Source of the DNA: Schistosoma haematobium
Lineage: Eukaryota; Platyhelminthes; Trematoda; Strigeidida; Schistosomatidae
Reading direction: 5' to 3'
Length of the DNA: 64,000 bases
Assembly (NCBI RefSeq): GCF_000699445.3
Contig: NC_067202.1
Location: forward strand, 186,001 to 250,000
In this document: one piece after another, positions 38,227 through 50,633 of the stretch
Layout of the letters: each line of letters starts with the position of its first letter
How positions within the stretch are numbered: the stretch's first letter is position 1
Notes under the pieces: model-generated
The model's database searches: none
What the model saw: the letters and a program-made list of their open reading frames with translations, nothing else
What the model was told of the DNA's origin: nothing
Program-made: the position numbers and the translations under genes

Positions 38227-39409
38227 GTTCACTGACGCTTTTTCAAACGGTACTCATTTATATTCCATCTGTGACGTACAACAGACGCCTATGTTCGCCG
38301 GCTACGGTTGCCGTTAACGCCTGCCGGTTCGGAAGTTTCCCGAATTATTTTTCGTGTCGGTCGATTTTGAGTTGGGAAAACTGCAGGGTTTTCTGAAATT
38401 TCTGGAGGAATTTCCGTTCTGGTTATGATACCAGCACCAGTGGGGATTATCAGTCTCTCGTGGTTTAGAGAGAGATCGCCTACGTTAAGTTCTTCTTCGA
38501 GGGGTGTGTGATCGTTTACGGTCGTTACAAATTTAAGGTAATGTGTAAGTGTATGAAATAACTCTGTTATGTCATTCTGGGTCGTTTGAGGCTTTTCTTT
38601 GCATGAAAAAACATCGGCAAATGATTTCGTAATTTCTAAGATGCGGTCGGCAGATGCAGCCAGATCGTCTAAGACGTTGTTTTGAAACGAGACCAGCACA
38701 GCTTGCACCTGTTGAGGAATTTTGGACAAGAAACGTTTTTTGAATAGGCCGTCATCGAAGGTTCTTTGGCCGAAAACCTCTCTCATCCTTTGCAATATGT
38801 CTGTCGCAGAACCGTATTGCAGGTCGATGTTATTAAGGAGTTGGTCTAACATTTGTCGATCGGTTATTGCAGTGGTTGTTGAGCACGGCGTTCCCTTTCT
38901 CGATCTGGTGCGGATGCATGACCGAGCGCCTTCAGCCAGCTGAGTCCATTAAAACTACTCTTGTCAGCATCCAATGTCGAAGACTTACAGAGCTATTTAT
39001 TTTAGGGATTTATTTACCTCTACAATGTGTAGAAAGATGCTGCAAACACCTTCACTTCGACGAATATTTGGCCTCAACTGAAACTATGGACAAGGCAATT
39101 TGCGTGAGCAGAAATCATTGAACTTGTCTTCAGAAAGTGCAATAATTGTAAGTATTTGAATAATAGTAAAAACTAAGAATACCATAAATAATGCAATTCA
39201 ACCATGAAGTATTAGATGAGCACGAATAAACGTATTGTCATTGGAAATGGAAATCAAGGAGTCAACAAGTACAAATCAAACATTAGTTCATACAAACATC
39301 ACAGAAAATTAGGCCTTAGACTGACCATGTTAATGAAATGATCATAGTGAATGCATAATATCAATCGATTCACCGACGCTTTCTCAAGCGGTACACGTTT
39401 ATATTCCAT
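38227..39409. repeat. Direct repeats (about 42 bp) around the gag fragment
   Basis: About 38227-38268 and 39367-39409 share 'gacgcttt-tcaa-cggtac-c-tttatattccat', with some substitutions. They bracket the gypsy gag fragment at about 1.1 kb spacing. They could be remnants of an element's ends or a host repeat. Confidence 0.5.
38289..38948 (-). pseudogene. Gypsy-type Gag fragment
   Basis: A minus-strand frame is open from about 38948 to a TAG at 38289. The ATG at 38852 gives 187 codons. The text matches the capsid-like region of schistosome gypsy Gag: a helix-rich 'MREVFGQRTFDDGLFKKRFL' region, 'KIPQQVQAVLVSF' and 'ASADRILEITKSF', then an unrelated-looking hydrophilic tail. No zinc knuckle and no Pol follow. 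It is an isolated gag piece with a long open frame. GC content is higher than the flanks, which marks it as foreign to them. Confidence 0.7.
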
Positions 39410-41741
39410 TCAACATGATCATGATCATCAACACCATCATCATAATAAAGGATGAAGTAAGTGTCTCAAAGTAAACTTGATGGTTAGATGTGAGCTAGTG
39501 TTTACTGAAAAATGCACTGTATGTTAATTGTGCATAGAAATGTCAGTGAGTCAGTCAGCAGTCAGTCAGTAAGCAACGGTTGACGGACGTTACAGAAAAG
39601 TGTTAAGTGAAGTTTAGAAGTGGAATATGTTTTATGTAAGTGTGTGTAATTGAAGTCTCAGTCAACATTCTCGGAACGTCAGATAGTCGCATTAGCTTTA
39701 ACTAACAAGTTCCTCATCACATCACTAACCACAATGTTGCAACTTCTATCTTCGAAGCATCTCCTTGCACCAATATATATTTCAATAGTTGCTTGACATA
39801 TCTGAAGTTCCTCAAATGATTAAAATGAAGACAGAAAATCATTGAATAAATAAGGCTGATTGGACAAATTGTATTTCATTGTGGTAAGGAAATAGACAAG
39901 TTTACACTGTATGTTATGTCCAATTCACATAATACTGGTCATTGCAATCACTGAGCATCATTCATTTTCATATTAGACTAATTTGTTACTGAATATCTAT
40001 CTATCTGTGAAGTGTAAGATGTCAGTGGAAATTTCACTGCAGTTTTATGTTTGTGTAATTGGTTTTCACTAATGTAAGTCAATCATCTATGTATATCGGT
40101 AACTCTTTCAAACCATTTTCCCTTTTACATTCTTCTTCTTCTTCCTTTTCTTGTTCATCTTACATCCTTAAACCATTGTACATTCAATATAATTTGTAAA
40201 TATTTGTGTTCATTCATCTACTGACTACTGTATTGTAATGAACTGTACTGTACTGTAGTGTACTGCACTCTACTCTACTGTTTTGTACTTCACTATGTCA
40301 GACATTCTGTAACTGAATGTAAATAAACTATTCATTTGTTGTTTACCAAGTGTTGTACTTTCAAATAAATAGCTGAACATTGAATTTAGATTTCTAATAG
40401 TCGAAAAAATAATGATCTGTATTGGAATCGATAAGATGAATAAGTTGAGTATCCATCATGGATAACACTAAAATATGTGTAAACAATGTGAAGTGAAACT
40501 GACGCGAAAATGTAGTGAATTGGAGAACAAGTACGTTGATCGGTTCGATTATCTGAGTAAGTGACACCAGCTGACTGATTTCTTGAAATGGAACATTCAA
40601 ATTAACGAACGAACTAGTCGATCATACGAAACCGATCATCATGATCATGATCACGGGAATTATGTAGTTCACTTGTTTTAACGGAATCACTACATGAATT
40701 AGATAAAATAAGATATTGTAGATCACCAACGTAGATGATCTATGTGGAATGATCGGAAGCCCACTCGAATTAGACGAGAATGGTGTGACGAACCAGCTAA
40801 CGTCGAAGTCACACCTCGTGGTCAGCACCTTACGTGCACTACCCCATTGATGTTTCAAGGCACCATAGATGCTTTGAAGACTGTACAACACAGAGGACAT
40901 TATTACAGAAATATTTTGGTTAAAGTAGATACAAGCGAAAGCGAGACCACTGCCTCATGGGCCAGTCCATGACATACGATTCGCTGAATGCGCTTTGGTT
41001 GTACTTGACCTTGGCAAGGAGCGATGATCTGTTCGACATTCAGTGATCCAACTGCCGGATGATTTGGCTAGTGCTCAGTGACATTTCACTGGCCCTACAA
41101 TTTGAAGCAGTACATAGGTTTATTCTTGTAGTTATCAGTTGATCACAGTTCAAATAAGTCGATTATTTACTTGTTGTTGAAACCCCTTTCAAATCTACTA
41201 ATTTACAAATGGCAATCTAGTGTGTGTGTGTGTTGTGTTGTGTTGTGTTGTGTTGATAAGCGATATAAACTACATCTGCTGAACATTAGGTTAAGATTTG
41301 TAGTTGGTAAACTGAGAAGTTATACGCCAACTACGTTACATGAACTATAGACTTAGTAAACATAATCAGAAAGATTTACACTATAGATTAGGCATAACTG
41401 TACAGTGTACAGTTCTTAGTGCAAATACGAGTCGTAACTAGAGAAACTATTCAATCTTTGTTGAATTTATTGTTAGCTATTGTGAAATCATACTTTTCAT
41501 CCATCAATTATTTACTAAAATCACTTTGTTTAGTTGTTCGATTCGTAGCACGTCAAAGCTTACGAGTATGAAATAGAACAACATGAACACCACAGATGTG
41601 GCGTCCTTCAACATAAGTTCACTATTTCCAAAATAACACAGTTGTTGCTAAGTCTATTGAAACAAGAAATGATAATTCATCTACACGATTATCTACACAC
41701 TAAACAACACCGATATTAATCATTGCATCATATCATTTCAG

Positions 41742-41785
41742 TTTGGTTTGTTCGATCGGTATTACAATACACTTCCTTCTCGTTG
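41742..41785 (+). pseudogene. Duplicated terminal exon of the PAN-like gene (copy A)
   Basis: Same sequence as the proposed last exon at 62411-62454, after a strong TTTCAG acceptor. No PAN-coding exons were found upstream of copy A in this window, so this copy is probably an orphan 3' end. Confidence 0.35.
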
Positions 41786-43213
41786 ACCAACTGCTTGAGA
41801 TAAATAGATAGACAGATCAACATGTAGATAGTTCTTCAAATTGTTCGATATAGTAGAAAGCTACTGTCGAATTAATTCTTCTCAATCGTGGTTGGTGTTC
41901 ACGCTAGATTGCTTCGCTACAGCTGCTGGCTTTCATTTCTAATTGTCGATGTTGTACATGTTTTGCAAGAAATAATAAATGACGAATGATCAATTGTATG
42001 GAGTCAGAGAATGTGAATGCTGAAACTATGCGGTGAGCTGAAGCATTTTTAGATTAATTGGTTCGTTTACTTCTTTAGTATGAAGCACCTACATATAGGA
42101 AATGAAACACGAAACAAAGATAGAACGGAGAAGGAATCGCATGGTTCGAAGAAGTCCAGAGAAATGAAACATTGAAGCTTGGCATGTGTTATTTGAACAA
42201 CAACAACAACAACAATAGTCATTCCTCATAGGTCGAATGCAGTCAAATGCATCAGATTTGAACTTGAAGAAGCCTTCAACAAAGTGAAATTGAATGAAAT
42301 CTGATCAATTGGTTGAGTCCGACAATTTGTTCTAAATTCATTTGACCTAATGTTAATCATAGTTCTTCTGCATCTGAGTATACTTCTGAATGATTCAAAC
42401 CCTCATCTTTATTGACGTTATTTGATTGAGATTAATTATGTGAAGGAATTTTGAATAATTGGAATCGATATGTGTTCTGTTGAGTTCGATGTATTTGGTA
42501 GATTTCTCTTATTCAACTGGAGTTTTGCATATTAGTCTACACTACTTATGAATATTCAGTAGTCCGTCTCATTACCGATAACTTTATTGTGTGCAGACAT
42601 ACAATTATTTGTTGTGTCAGAGAGTATTCTCGAGTACATCCATACACTGAACACATTCAATCTATTCATTCATGTAATCATCATATCACTTCAGTGCTTG
42701 CAATAGATATTTCAGATTCTATTGTGCAAGTCGAAAGTTCGCTTAGATGTAGAATTCACTACTTGTAATCCATTCATGATGCAATTATTTGCCTCTGTTA
42801 ATCAGGTTCAACAGATGACATCATGAATGACTGTCTCACTCGAAAGTTCCATTGACAACTTTGTGACTATTCACAATACATACTGTTGGATCTTCCAATA
42901 ATTAGTGACGAAATCATTCCGTTGATATTCAAACAACTGAACAGTATTCAAAGCAATGAATTTCCTCAATCAACCATTTTAAATTTCTTCATGAAATACC
43001 TCAATCGTTAGAAGCTGCACAACTTTGTGCAGTTCAATATGCACACTCATAATTCACGAGTTTTACATGCTATAGAGAGTATGATAACTAAATGATATGA
43101 AGTGAGATACTCAATAATGTTTACAGCCCATTCCATAATATCACGTTGTCCGTATATGATTGAAGATTGATAATTCATCATCATAGCAGTTCATTGACGT
43201 CCTAATAAGAATA

Positions 43214-44859
43214 TTGACAGATAGTTCCCATTTAAACATTAAAATTAAAACACGAATTTCAGCGAAGGGATCTCTTTTCAACGAATTTATTATCAAGCTG
43301 TACAATCGTATAAATATGAAAATTTTGTATTTGTAAAATTCCATGAGGAAATGTGAACACAGTTAATAAAAAAGGAGGTTATAATACTAGATTACGTAAT
43401 ATGAATAATAACAATAACAATCGATTAAGTGATTATAATAAGATGATTAAAATGTTTTTGTTATGATAATAATTAAAGGTCATATAGGTGTAAAAATAAA
43501 TATGGTGATATGATGAGTATTCACGAATAAAACAATGAGAATATAAGACATAAGTAAAGGGGAGAATGCAGTAATAATCAAAATACTTAAGGCCAAGTTA
43601 ACGATAACGATAAGACGTACTTCTTTTGTACGCATAATTCTGGTTTAAGCTCCTGGATGGTAAGAGTTTCGGCTATTTTTAAAAGTTGGATGCGAAGAAA
43701 TCTGGGTAGATTAGAACGAATCATATAAACAACCTTAAATTCATTTTTTGGATCTGTGGAATGGTTACAGTCGATTAGGTGTTCAAGTATAGAACTTTTA
43801 ACTGCTTTCCTTTCCCCCTTATAGAACCAAGCTGGAATATGTTCCCGTATCCGAGTTGAGAGCGAGCGCTGGCTACGGCCAATGTACCTTGCTCCACAAG
43901 AGCAGATGAACTGGTAGATGCACATAGTGGTGACCAGACGCGGAAGCTTGTCTTTTATGGACACAGAAAATAAGTTCCTACTCGTGAAGGTTATTCGCGA
44001 TTTCGTTGCATTAAATGTTCTTCTAATAGTTGTTGTTAGACGATTTTTTTGATTACTTCTGATGTTCGATCACCTTTAAATTCCAGACTTATATAAAGGT
44101 TTTTCTTCGTCACGGAGCAACTGGGTTTCTTGTCATAACTACTTCTATTCATATTCTCTTCTATGAACCGTTCTGGGTAGCCATTTTCCGTCAGGGTTTT
44201 CTTGAGGAATTCAAGTTCTTCGTTAATGCATTCTTTACTGCATATCTGACGTATTCGATAACATAAAGAGTGGATGAGATTTCTCTTTCTACTTAACGGA
44301 ACCCAGCTATAGAAATTAGTTAGTTGTCCATTCCATGTTTGTTTTCTAAAGATGGATCTTTTCAAAGAACCATTACTCCTTCTCATCAGACGTACATCGA
44401 GAAAAGGAATTGATTGGTCCCGTTCCTTTTCTAACGTGAAGTCTATAGAAGGCTGGCATGAGTTAAAGGTGTTTAAAGTATCCTCTAAATCAATATTATT
44501 GTCACAAACGATAAACGTGTCGTCCATATATCTAACGTATAGGTGAAATTGACTGATCATTGAGCTTAGTTGGTCATTTTTTAGTTTTGCTATGAAACAA
44601 TCTGCTAAAATCGGACCCAATGGAGACCCCATTGCGATCCCATCCCTCTGTCTATATATTTCATTGTTGAAACTAAACTGGACATTGAAAGTACAGCGTA
44701 ACAATAGTTCTTTCAAGTGTTCAGTAGGCAAACCTAGATCTATGTTGTTGCAATCAATATACTCACATATATAACACATCGTTTCGGTTAAACCTACGCT
44801 AGTGAACAAAGAATTAACATCAAGCGATAACATGTGTTTTCCGGAAGTATTAAAGTTCT
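43214..44859 (-). mobile_element. Penelope-like element (PLE), 5'-truncated, 11-bp target duplication
   Basis: Flanked by TAATAAGAATA at 43203-43213 and 44860-44870. Copy B of the segmental duplication has one uninterrupted version of this site near 63848-63861, proving insertion after duplication. The element reads on the minus strand: partial reverse transcriptase, GIY-YIG endonuclease, then about 370 bp of AT-rich 3' end. The N-terminal third of a complete PLE is missing. Perere-10 is the schistosome PLE I would compare first. Confidence 0.92.
43587..43964 (-). pseudogene. PLE GIY-YIG endonuclease domain
   Basis: 125 codons. CIYQFICSCGARYIGRSQR is the PLE version of GIY-YIG, preceded by the CxC zinc-binding text. 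It is followed by the conserved IREHI, SSILEHLIDCNH and EFKVVYMI blocks and the closing ELCVQKKYVL. In intact PLEs this is fused to the reverse transcriptase; here it is out of frame with it. Confidence 0.88.
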
Positions 44860-44875
44860 TAATAAGAATACCCAA
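44036..44875 (-). pseudogene. PLE reverse transcriptase (C-terminal two thirds)
   Basis: 279 codons; the first few come from flanking DNA, so the ATG is not the natural start. Motifs in order: SLDVNSLFTSV (motif A), [14 protein letters not shown] (motif B), YVRYMDDTFIV (motif C, catalytic DD), then IPFLDVRLMRR and the thumb region. This is the telomerase-like order typical of PLEs. The frame ends in a TAA just after a run of six A, and the protein text resumes in another frame in the next ORF. A one-base loss in the A-run therefore separates it from its endonuclease. Confidence 0.88.
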
Positions 44876-45010
44876 TAATTTTGTTCTGTGTTATGTATAA
44901 GTAGTGATTCAGGCAACCGTTAAAGTGTACATTTGCATCCAGTGATGAGAATGAGCAAATGAGGCAATGATGAACACGAGAACGTAAGGAAAACGGTTAA
45001 GAAACCCGAT

Positions 45011-46278
45011 CGCATAGGGTAAATGAATGGGAGAGCATGTTGTTGTTTGAATTTCACAGGGTGTTATTCTAAATGGTCAATGAGTGTAACACTGATAAAT
45101 AAACATTGAATTGTAGTGTGAATCAAATGATATGATGGGAATTAATGCCCTACTTATTACAATAACAATAAACATGTTGATATAAGAGAAGGACGTGTGA
45201 ACCACAATATGAGGAAGCAGATGTCGAATGTGGAAATTGTTTATTTGGGTGAAGTAAATGTTTGTGTGAACGTGTTCATCATCCAGTCAACAATGATAAT
45301 AACAACAATAATAAAATTATTAATAATAGGGATAAAAGGTTAAGGTGAAGATGGAGATGGATATGGGAAAAATTCATTTGTAAACAGAGTTTGAATCACA
45401 TCTCTATGGTTATCTAAATGATCTTCTGTGTTCGACAGTGGCTACTGATGAAATCGGAAGATTTTTCTGAGCTGCTTACACAACCGTGTCAATATTATGA
45501 CAGCGTCAAACTGAGAAGCAACTTCCAAACTAAACTCACATGATTCCACTTTTGATTGGTGCGACTTACTACTTATGTCTGTCGATATAAGCAGCATACT
45601 TCAAAGCCAGCTCATGATATAATCATCCTCATAACGAAGGGCACATAGTTCGAGCTGGTATATGGATGTTACGACGAATCCATACACACCTAGATTATAG
45701 AGTGCTAAATAGAGTTGACTCTCGAATCATTGATGCTCTAGCAACTCACCAACCGAAGTATATTTGTGTCAGGATCAACATGTTTGAACGTAAAATGTAG
45801 ACATCTGTTTCAAACAAGTTTACTAATGTTTTTGAGCACGGTTAACATTTGAAGTCTGTCATTCATGCGAATATGTTCATCCAGTCAGGCAAACGGAATG
45901 AATGGTATGTGTGTGTTCCTCCAAAGTGTGTCCAACTGTCCTTACTATAGCTTTGTTCAGAGTGATATTCAGATATTGGAATATAACAACGTTATTTCAA
46001 AGTGCTCACTTTTGATATATATTATATGATACAACAAACTCTAAATGAAACAATGATGGTTGCCTATTCGTACTATGATGAAAGATCCATTGGTTGTGGA
46101 TACGGTTTGCTTTCACCAACTAATTGATAAATTGTCTCAAACAGTTTCAACCAGTATAAAACGAGATCATTTAGAAGTTTTATCTTCAAACACCCTATTG
46201 ACTTCTATCACACAGACAACTAACAACCGTATTTCACTGTTGTTCACAGAATCTACCAAATGTCTGACAACATTTGAT
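45011..46278. other. Intergenic, with a diverged copy of part of the array host segment
   Basis: About 45372-45490 matches 48279-48395 of the array host segment ('ttcatttgtaaacagagtttgaat', 'gatgaaatcggaagat', 'gagctgctt-cacaaccg') with several changes. The rest has no recognised content. Confidence 0.5.
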
Positions 46279-46507
46279 TATTTGAAGTTTATCATAACGA
46301 CCAACATTTTGATCGGACGTGAAGTGGAACTGAAATTCCGTTTAAAATGAGAGATCTCCCAACTCTTCCATCACCTTGACCTTTACCTACAAGTGTTATT
46401 CTGATTGTCATTTTGTAAATAAACAGCTGCATTCATTCATCTAATGCAATTCGCACTCTTCTTATCATGTGAGGATGGAGAGGAATATGGGAAATAATTC
46501 TATTGTA

Positions 46508-46986
<479 letters not shown>

Positions 46987-47152
46987 ATTGGCGACGGGGT
47001 GAAGAAAAGATACAGTCCAAAGTCATTCTGTAATTGGACGAAATCCAGTCTAATTATTCAACCAATCAGTATCCAAATTGTCATCAGTGTCCTTGAACCA
47101 CATTGGTCATTAGTCATACAGTAATTTTCATCACAGGTGCTGATTCGAAAAA

Positions 47153-47755
47153 ATGACTCTCCCTTCCGATCGATTACAGCTGCTCTTTGAACGACATTTG
47201 GACTTATTAGTCAAATTCCGCACGCAGCTGCTAAATCACTCATGCTATGAAGACGCGACGGAAGTGGATGGATTGATATCTCAAATACACAGTGAGCTGG
47301 AAAATGACAGCAACCTCCATGAATCCTCGATGAACTGTACTTCAAACGAAACAGTCATCCATGATGCGCCCAGTGGTCCAGTACTTTCTATTCCAGAAAC
47401 ATGCCCGGTAATGGAGTCTAACTCTATCATCCCCGAAACAGCATGTGCAGACAGTAACATATCCAGCTCACGAGAAGATCTCATTGTTTTGCCAGAAAAT
47501 GTGTTCCACGCATCAAATAATAACCAAGAACCTGGCACAGTTTTGTTGGACGCCGATTATCATAATGATCCACTACTTACTAAAGATTTAAACCCTGATG
47601 ACTTCGAATTGGATGGCGTTTATCCTCAATATCTGATCGATTTTACTGGATTCCCTGTGCAATATGTTTTAAATACAATCAAATTTATTGTAATTTGGGT
47701 TTATGAAGACCCAACATTATTTCGCGGGGGAGGATGGACGCGGAAAAAAATTTAA
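47153..47755 (+). CDS. Short Gag-like ORF of the 46.6-kb LTR element
   Basis: 200 codons from an ATG 167 bp after the 5' LTR to a TAA 36 bp before the 3' LTR. The N-terminus is a predicted helix (DRLQLLFERHLDLLVKFRTQ), followed by a long acidic, Ser/Asn-rich region. The C-terminus holds ADYHNDPLL and VYEDPTLF. The broken ORF chain of the 14.3-kb element has matching text at the same relative places (ADFPNDPLI, and a readable YKDPTLF just before its 3' end). No protease, reverse transcriptase, RNase H or integrase motif is present. Function unknown; probably a structural product or a leftover joining Gag start and Pol end after internal deletion. Confidence 0.6.
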   Translation: MTLPSDRLQLLFERHLDLLVKFRTQLLNHSCYEDATEVDGLISQIHSELENDSNLHESSMNCTSNETVIHDAPSGPVLSIPETCPVMESNSIIPETACADSNISSSREDLIVLPENVFHASNNNQEPGTVLLDADYHNDPLLTKDLNPDDFELDGVYPQYLIDFTGFPVQYVLNTIKFIVIWVYEDPTLFRGGGWTRKKI

Positions 47756-47793
47756 AATCCGGACATCAACTCCGGATCTCCAAAAAAGGGAGG

Positions 47794-48165
47794 TGTTGGG
47801 ATATTCAGGAAAATATCCCAAGAATTATCCTGTTAAGCCTAATGTTATCCTTGGACATGAAATGGTATCATCTTATTGGTGAATATTTGTTTAACGTGTC
47901 ATTTTCCTACTGGCCATTATTGTACAATGTTATTTTCTATTTTATGGGACGTTGTGGTCTGCTTTACTGGTATATAAACAAAGTATGTTTGAAATACAAT
48001 GATTCATATCTCCGAGGCTGTGACTTGTGTTCTGGACTCAACTGGCTGGGTTAGATAGGGAAGCGAGACCAATCAGAACCCTAGGTCGTTCTACGTGTTT
48101 GTGCGTCTTTGGTCCGATCAATAATTCGCTACCCTTAATCAGCAGCATAATTTTCACGTTATAAC

Positions 48166-48166
<1 letters not shown>
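47794..48166 (+). repeat. 3' LTR of the 46.6-kb element
   Basis: 373 bp partner of 46614-46986; only a few base differences were seen. Confidence 0.9.
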
Positions 48167-48205
<39 letters not shown>

Positions 48206-48206
<1 letters not shown>

Positions 48207-48262
48207 GCGACCACGTCCTGTAGAAATCTAACTCGCTAATGAACGCTAACCAGAAAAAATTA
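48206..48262 (+). mobile_element. Fragment of the RTE 5' untranslated region
   Basis: 'gtagaaatctaactcgcta', then 'gaacgctaaccagaaaaaatta', matches about 30483-30540 near the 5' end of the RTE element. It recurs in every array unit next to the (TTAC)n run (50633, 53052, 55471, 57890). Confidence 0.7.
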
Positions 48263-48709
48263 ATTAATTCCATTCATTTGTAAACAGAGTTTGAATTCCA
48301 TCTCTATGGTCATCTAAATGATCTGTTGTGTTCGAGAGTTGCTACTGATGAAATCGGAAGATATTTCTGAGCTGCTTGCACAACCGAGAACACAGTCACA
48401 TGAAATCTCGACAAAAACAAATGTGCAAGTCAGTAGGATATTCATAATGAAAAGACCACTACAGTTATGCTTACATTGTCAGAAATTCACAACAAACCGG
48501 TTCGCCTCAATTAAGAATATTTCACTAAACATTGTGGACACACGTGAATGTGTGAAGCGATTGACTGATGATTAGACAGTATTTCTTTGACTTGGTTAGC
48601 TGGAAGTCCTATTGCATATTAGGTTTTCTTCATCGAACACCATATAACTTGAGAGCTGTCATTCAATCTGCTTCCTTCGATATTCGTGCATAATTTCAAA
48701 GTGTAATTG

Positions 48710-50362
48710 CTAGGAAGAGGTCAGCTAAAATCGGGCCTAGAGGCGAGCCCATAGCTATCCCGTCTATTTGTCTATAGTAAGTATTGTTGAAGACAAAATG
48801 TACATTCAGAGTGCATCTTAGGAGCAGTTCCCTTAGGCTATCGTTAGCCTAGCAAAGCTAGAAAACGGACCTCTCAATGAGACTATTAAGAAACTGGATT
48901 TATATTGTCGATACATTGACGATACATTCATTATCGTAGACCAAAACACTAGTAAAGAGGAACTCCTAGACCAATTCAACAGTGTTCACCCAGCGATCAC
49001 CTTCACTGGTGAAAGCGAGTATGATAAGAAGCTGAGCTTCCTTGACGTCACACTAAGCAGACGAAGTGACGGCATGTTAAGTAGAAGCGTGTATAGAAGA
49101 AACCCCTCTTCATGCCAATATACCCATTTCTGCAGTTTCACACCCATCCGTTACAAGAGAAATTTGGTTAGATGTCTCACTAGCAGAGCTAAAAAGATCT
49201 GCACAGTAGACACTCTAAGTCAGGAGCTTGAATTTCTCAACAACTCACTGACCGAGATCGGCTACCCCAGCGCGTTCATTAAGAAATACATGCAGGATAT
49301 AATAAAGAAGTCGGAGATTTCGACTGTTCGTAAGAAACCTTTATACATGAAAGTGCAATTCAACGGGGATGTGGCTAGTGACACTCTGAAATATAGGTTA
49401 ACCAAAGTAATCACCAAGACATTCTACGCAGCCAATCTTGCGTTGACCTTCTCTCGTCGACCAGCGATGTCTACTCAAACGAAGGATAAGTTACCTGAGT
49501 TGGCCTCTTCCATGTGCATTTACAAATTCAGCTGCTCCTGTGGAGATAGCTATATAGGGCGTACTACCAGGCAACTTAACCAACGAATGAGTGAACATCT
49601 ACCAACTTGGTACATAAAGGGTCAGAGAAAAACTATTCGCAGTTCTATACTAGCACATCTTATTGATAGCGGTCATGCAGTAGATAAATCGAAATCATTC
49701 CGAGTTATCTATCGTATACCTCCATCATTTCCCGACGGCGTCCGTTCCCGTCTCCTATATATAGCTGAAGCCATTGGAATTCGTACATATAACCCCAATC
49801 TATGTGTACAGAAGAAATACGTGACTCCCTATCCCTTCCATGGCCAGTTATAACTTAACTAACAATTTTTATTTTTTATTTTAAATTTTATTATTATCAT
49901 TATTTATTTTATTCTATCTGTGTTATTGTTAACCTTATCTCCACATCCATTATTTGTTTGTCATTATCCGCCTCTTTGTATTCTTCACTATCTAATTATT
50001 TACACACATCTTATTACGTAATGATTTTTAATGTTTTGTGATTACTATTCCTAGTCTATTTACCCATGTTTATTTGACCTTCTATTTCCAACGATTAACT
50101 ATTGATAAGAACTTTGTTATTGTAGTTTATTATTCTTACCACAATCTGTTCACCTGTCTTCGTACTATCAACTTGTACTTTTACCTATTATATGTAGTCA
50201 CTTATTCTATTTCATTGTGAGGATTGACCCATATTGCCTTGATTGGTTTAAAATTTTTGTATAAATATTCATGTATATTAGAGTAAAGCCTGATGACGAT
50301 CTAATTGAAAACAATTGTTCGCTTATATGTGTTGTTCTAATTTTCACAATGGGAATCTTTAA
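48710..50362 (+). mobile_element. PLE copy 1 of the array, with inverted 5' piece
   Basis: 1653 bp. The first ~135 bp (48710-48845) is reverse-complemented reverse-transcriptase sequence: read on the minus strand it gives the [23 protein letters not shown] and LFLA text. From about 48846 the plus strand continues with SLAKLEN and RYIDDTF (motif C). The two parts meet in the word CCTAGCA/TGCTAGG, so the two halves of one reverse transcriptase are arranged tail to tail. An AT-rich 3' region of about 0.5 kb follows the endonuclease. Confidence 0.9.
48849..49853 (+). pseudogene. PLE reverse transcriptase C-terminus plus GIY-YIG endonuclease (copy 1)
   Basis: The frame is open from about 48849, although its first ATG is at 49074. 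It holds the catalytic YIDDTF motif, KLSFLDVTLSRR, the thumb, a linker, then CSCGDSYIGRTTR (GIY-YIG), MSEHLPTW, SSILAHLIDSGH, FRVIYRI and LCVQKKYVT. Unlike the copy at 43.2-44.9 kb, reverse transcriptase and endonuclease are in one frame. The 5' half (fingers, motifs A and B) is missing or inverted, so it is not functional. The end reads ...TPYPFHGQL because one C is missing from a CCCC run; copies 2 and 3 keep the longer run. Confidence 0.85.
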
Positions 50363-50594
50363 TATTTGAAGTTTATCATAACGACCAACATTTTGATCGG
50401 ACGTGAAGTGGAACTGAAATTCCGTTTACGAATGAGAGATTTCCCAACTCTTCCATCACCTTGACCTTTACCTACAAGTGTTATTCTGATTGTCATTTTG
50501 TAAATAAACAGCTGCATTCATTCATCTAATGCAATTCGCACTCTTCTTATCATGTGAGGATGGAGAGGAATATGGGAAATAATTCTATTGTAAA

Positions 50595-50633
<39 letters not shown>

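Larger units (their letters stand above)
39449..45010. repeat. Segmental duplication, copy A (with PLE insertion)
   Basis: About 3.75 kb (39449-43202) plus 44871-45010 recur almost unchanged at 60116-64000. Shared details include the (TG)n/(TGTTG)n run at 41220-41256, the (AAC)n run at 42199-42216 and the 'actgtactgtactgtag' run near 40245. Differences are single bases and one indel of about 22 bp (41912-41933 region absent from copy B). The 1.65 kb at 43214-44859 is a Penelope-like insertion absent from copy B. Copy A may continue past 45010, but the window ends in copy B. Confidence 0.92.

Noticed and set aside
40394..40972. ORFs of 68, 92 and 76 codons conserved at 61057-61635
   Set aside because: They overlap on opposite strands inside the segmental duplication. 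Identity of the copies reflects recent duplication, and no domain, signal or splice context is seen.
48318..48575. 85-codon ORF repeated five times (also 50745, 53163, 55583, 58002)
   Set aside because: Its conservation follows from recent duplication of the whole host segment. It has no ATG-based start context, no domain, and a diverged relative at 45.4 kb does not keep the frame.
50038..50220. 60-codon ORF present in all four array PLE copies
   Set aside because: It sits in the AT-rich 3' region of the element, does not begin with ATG, and lacks any motif.
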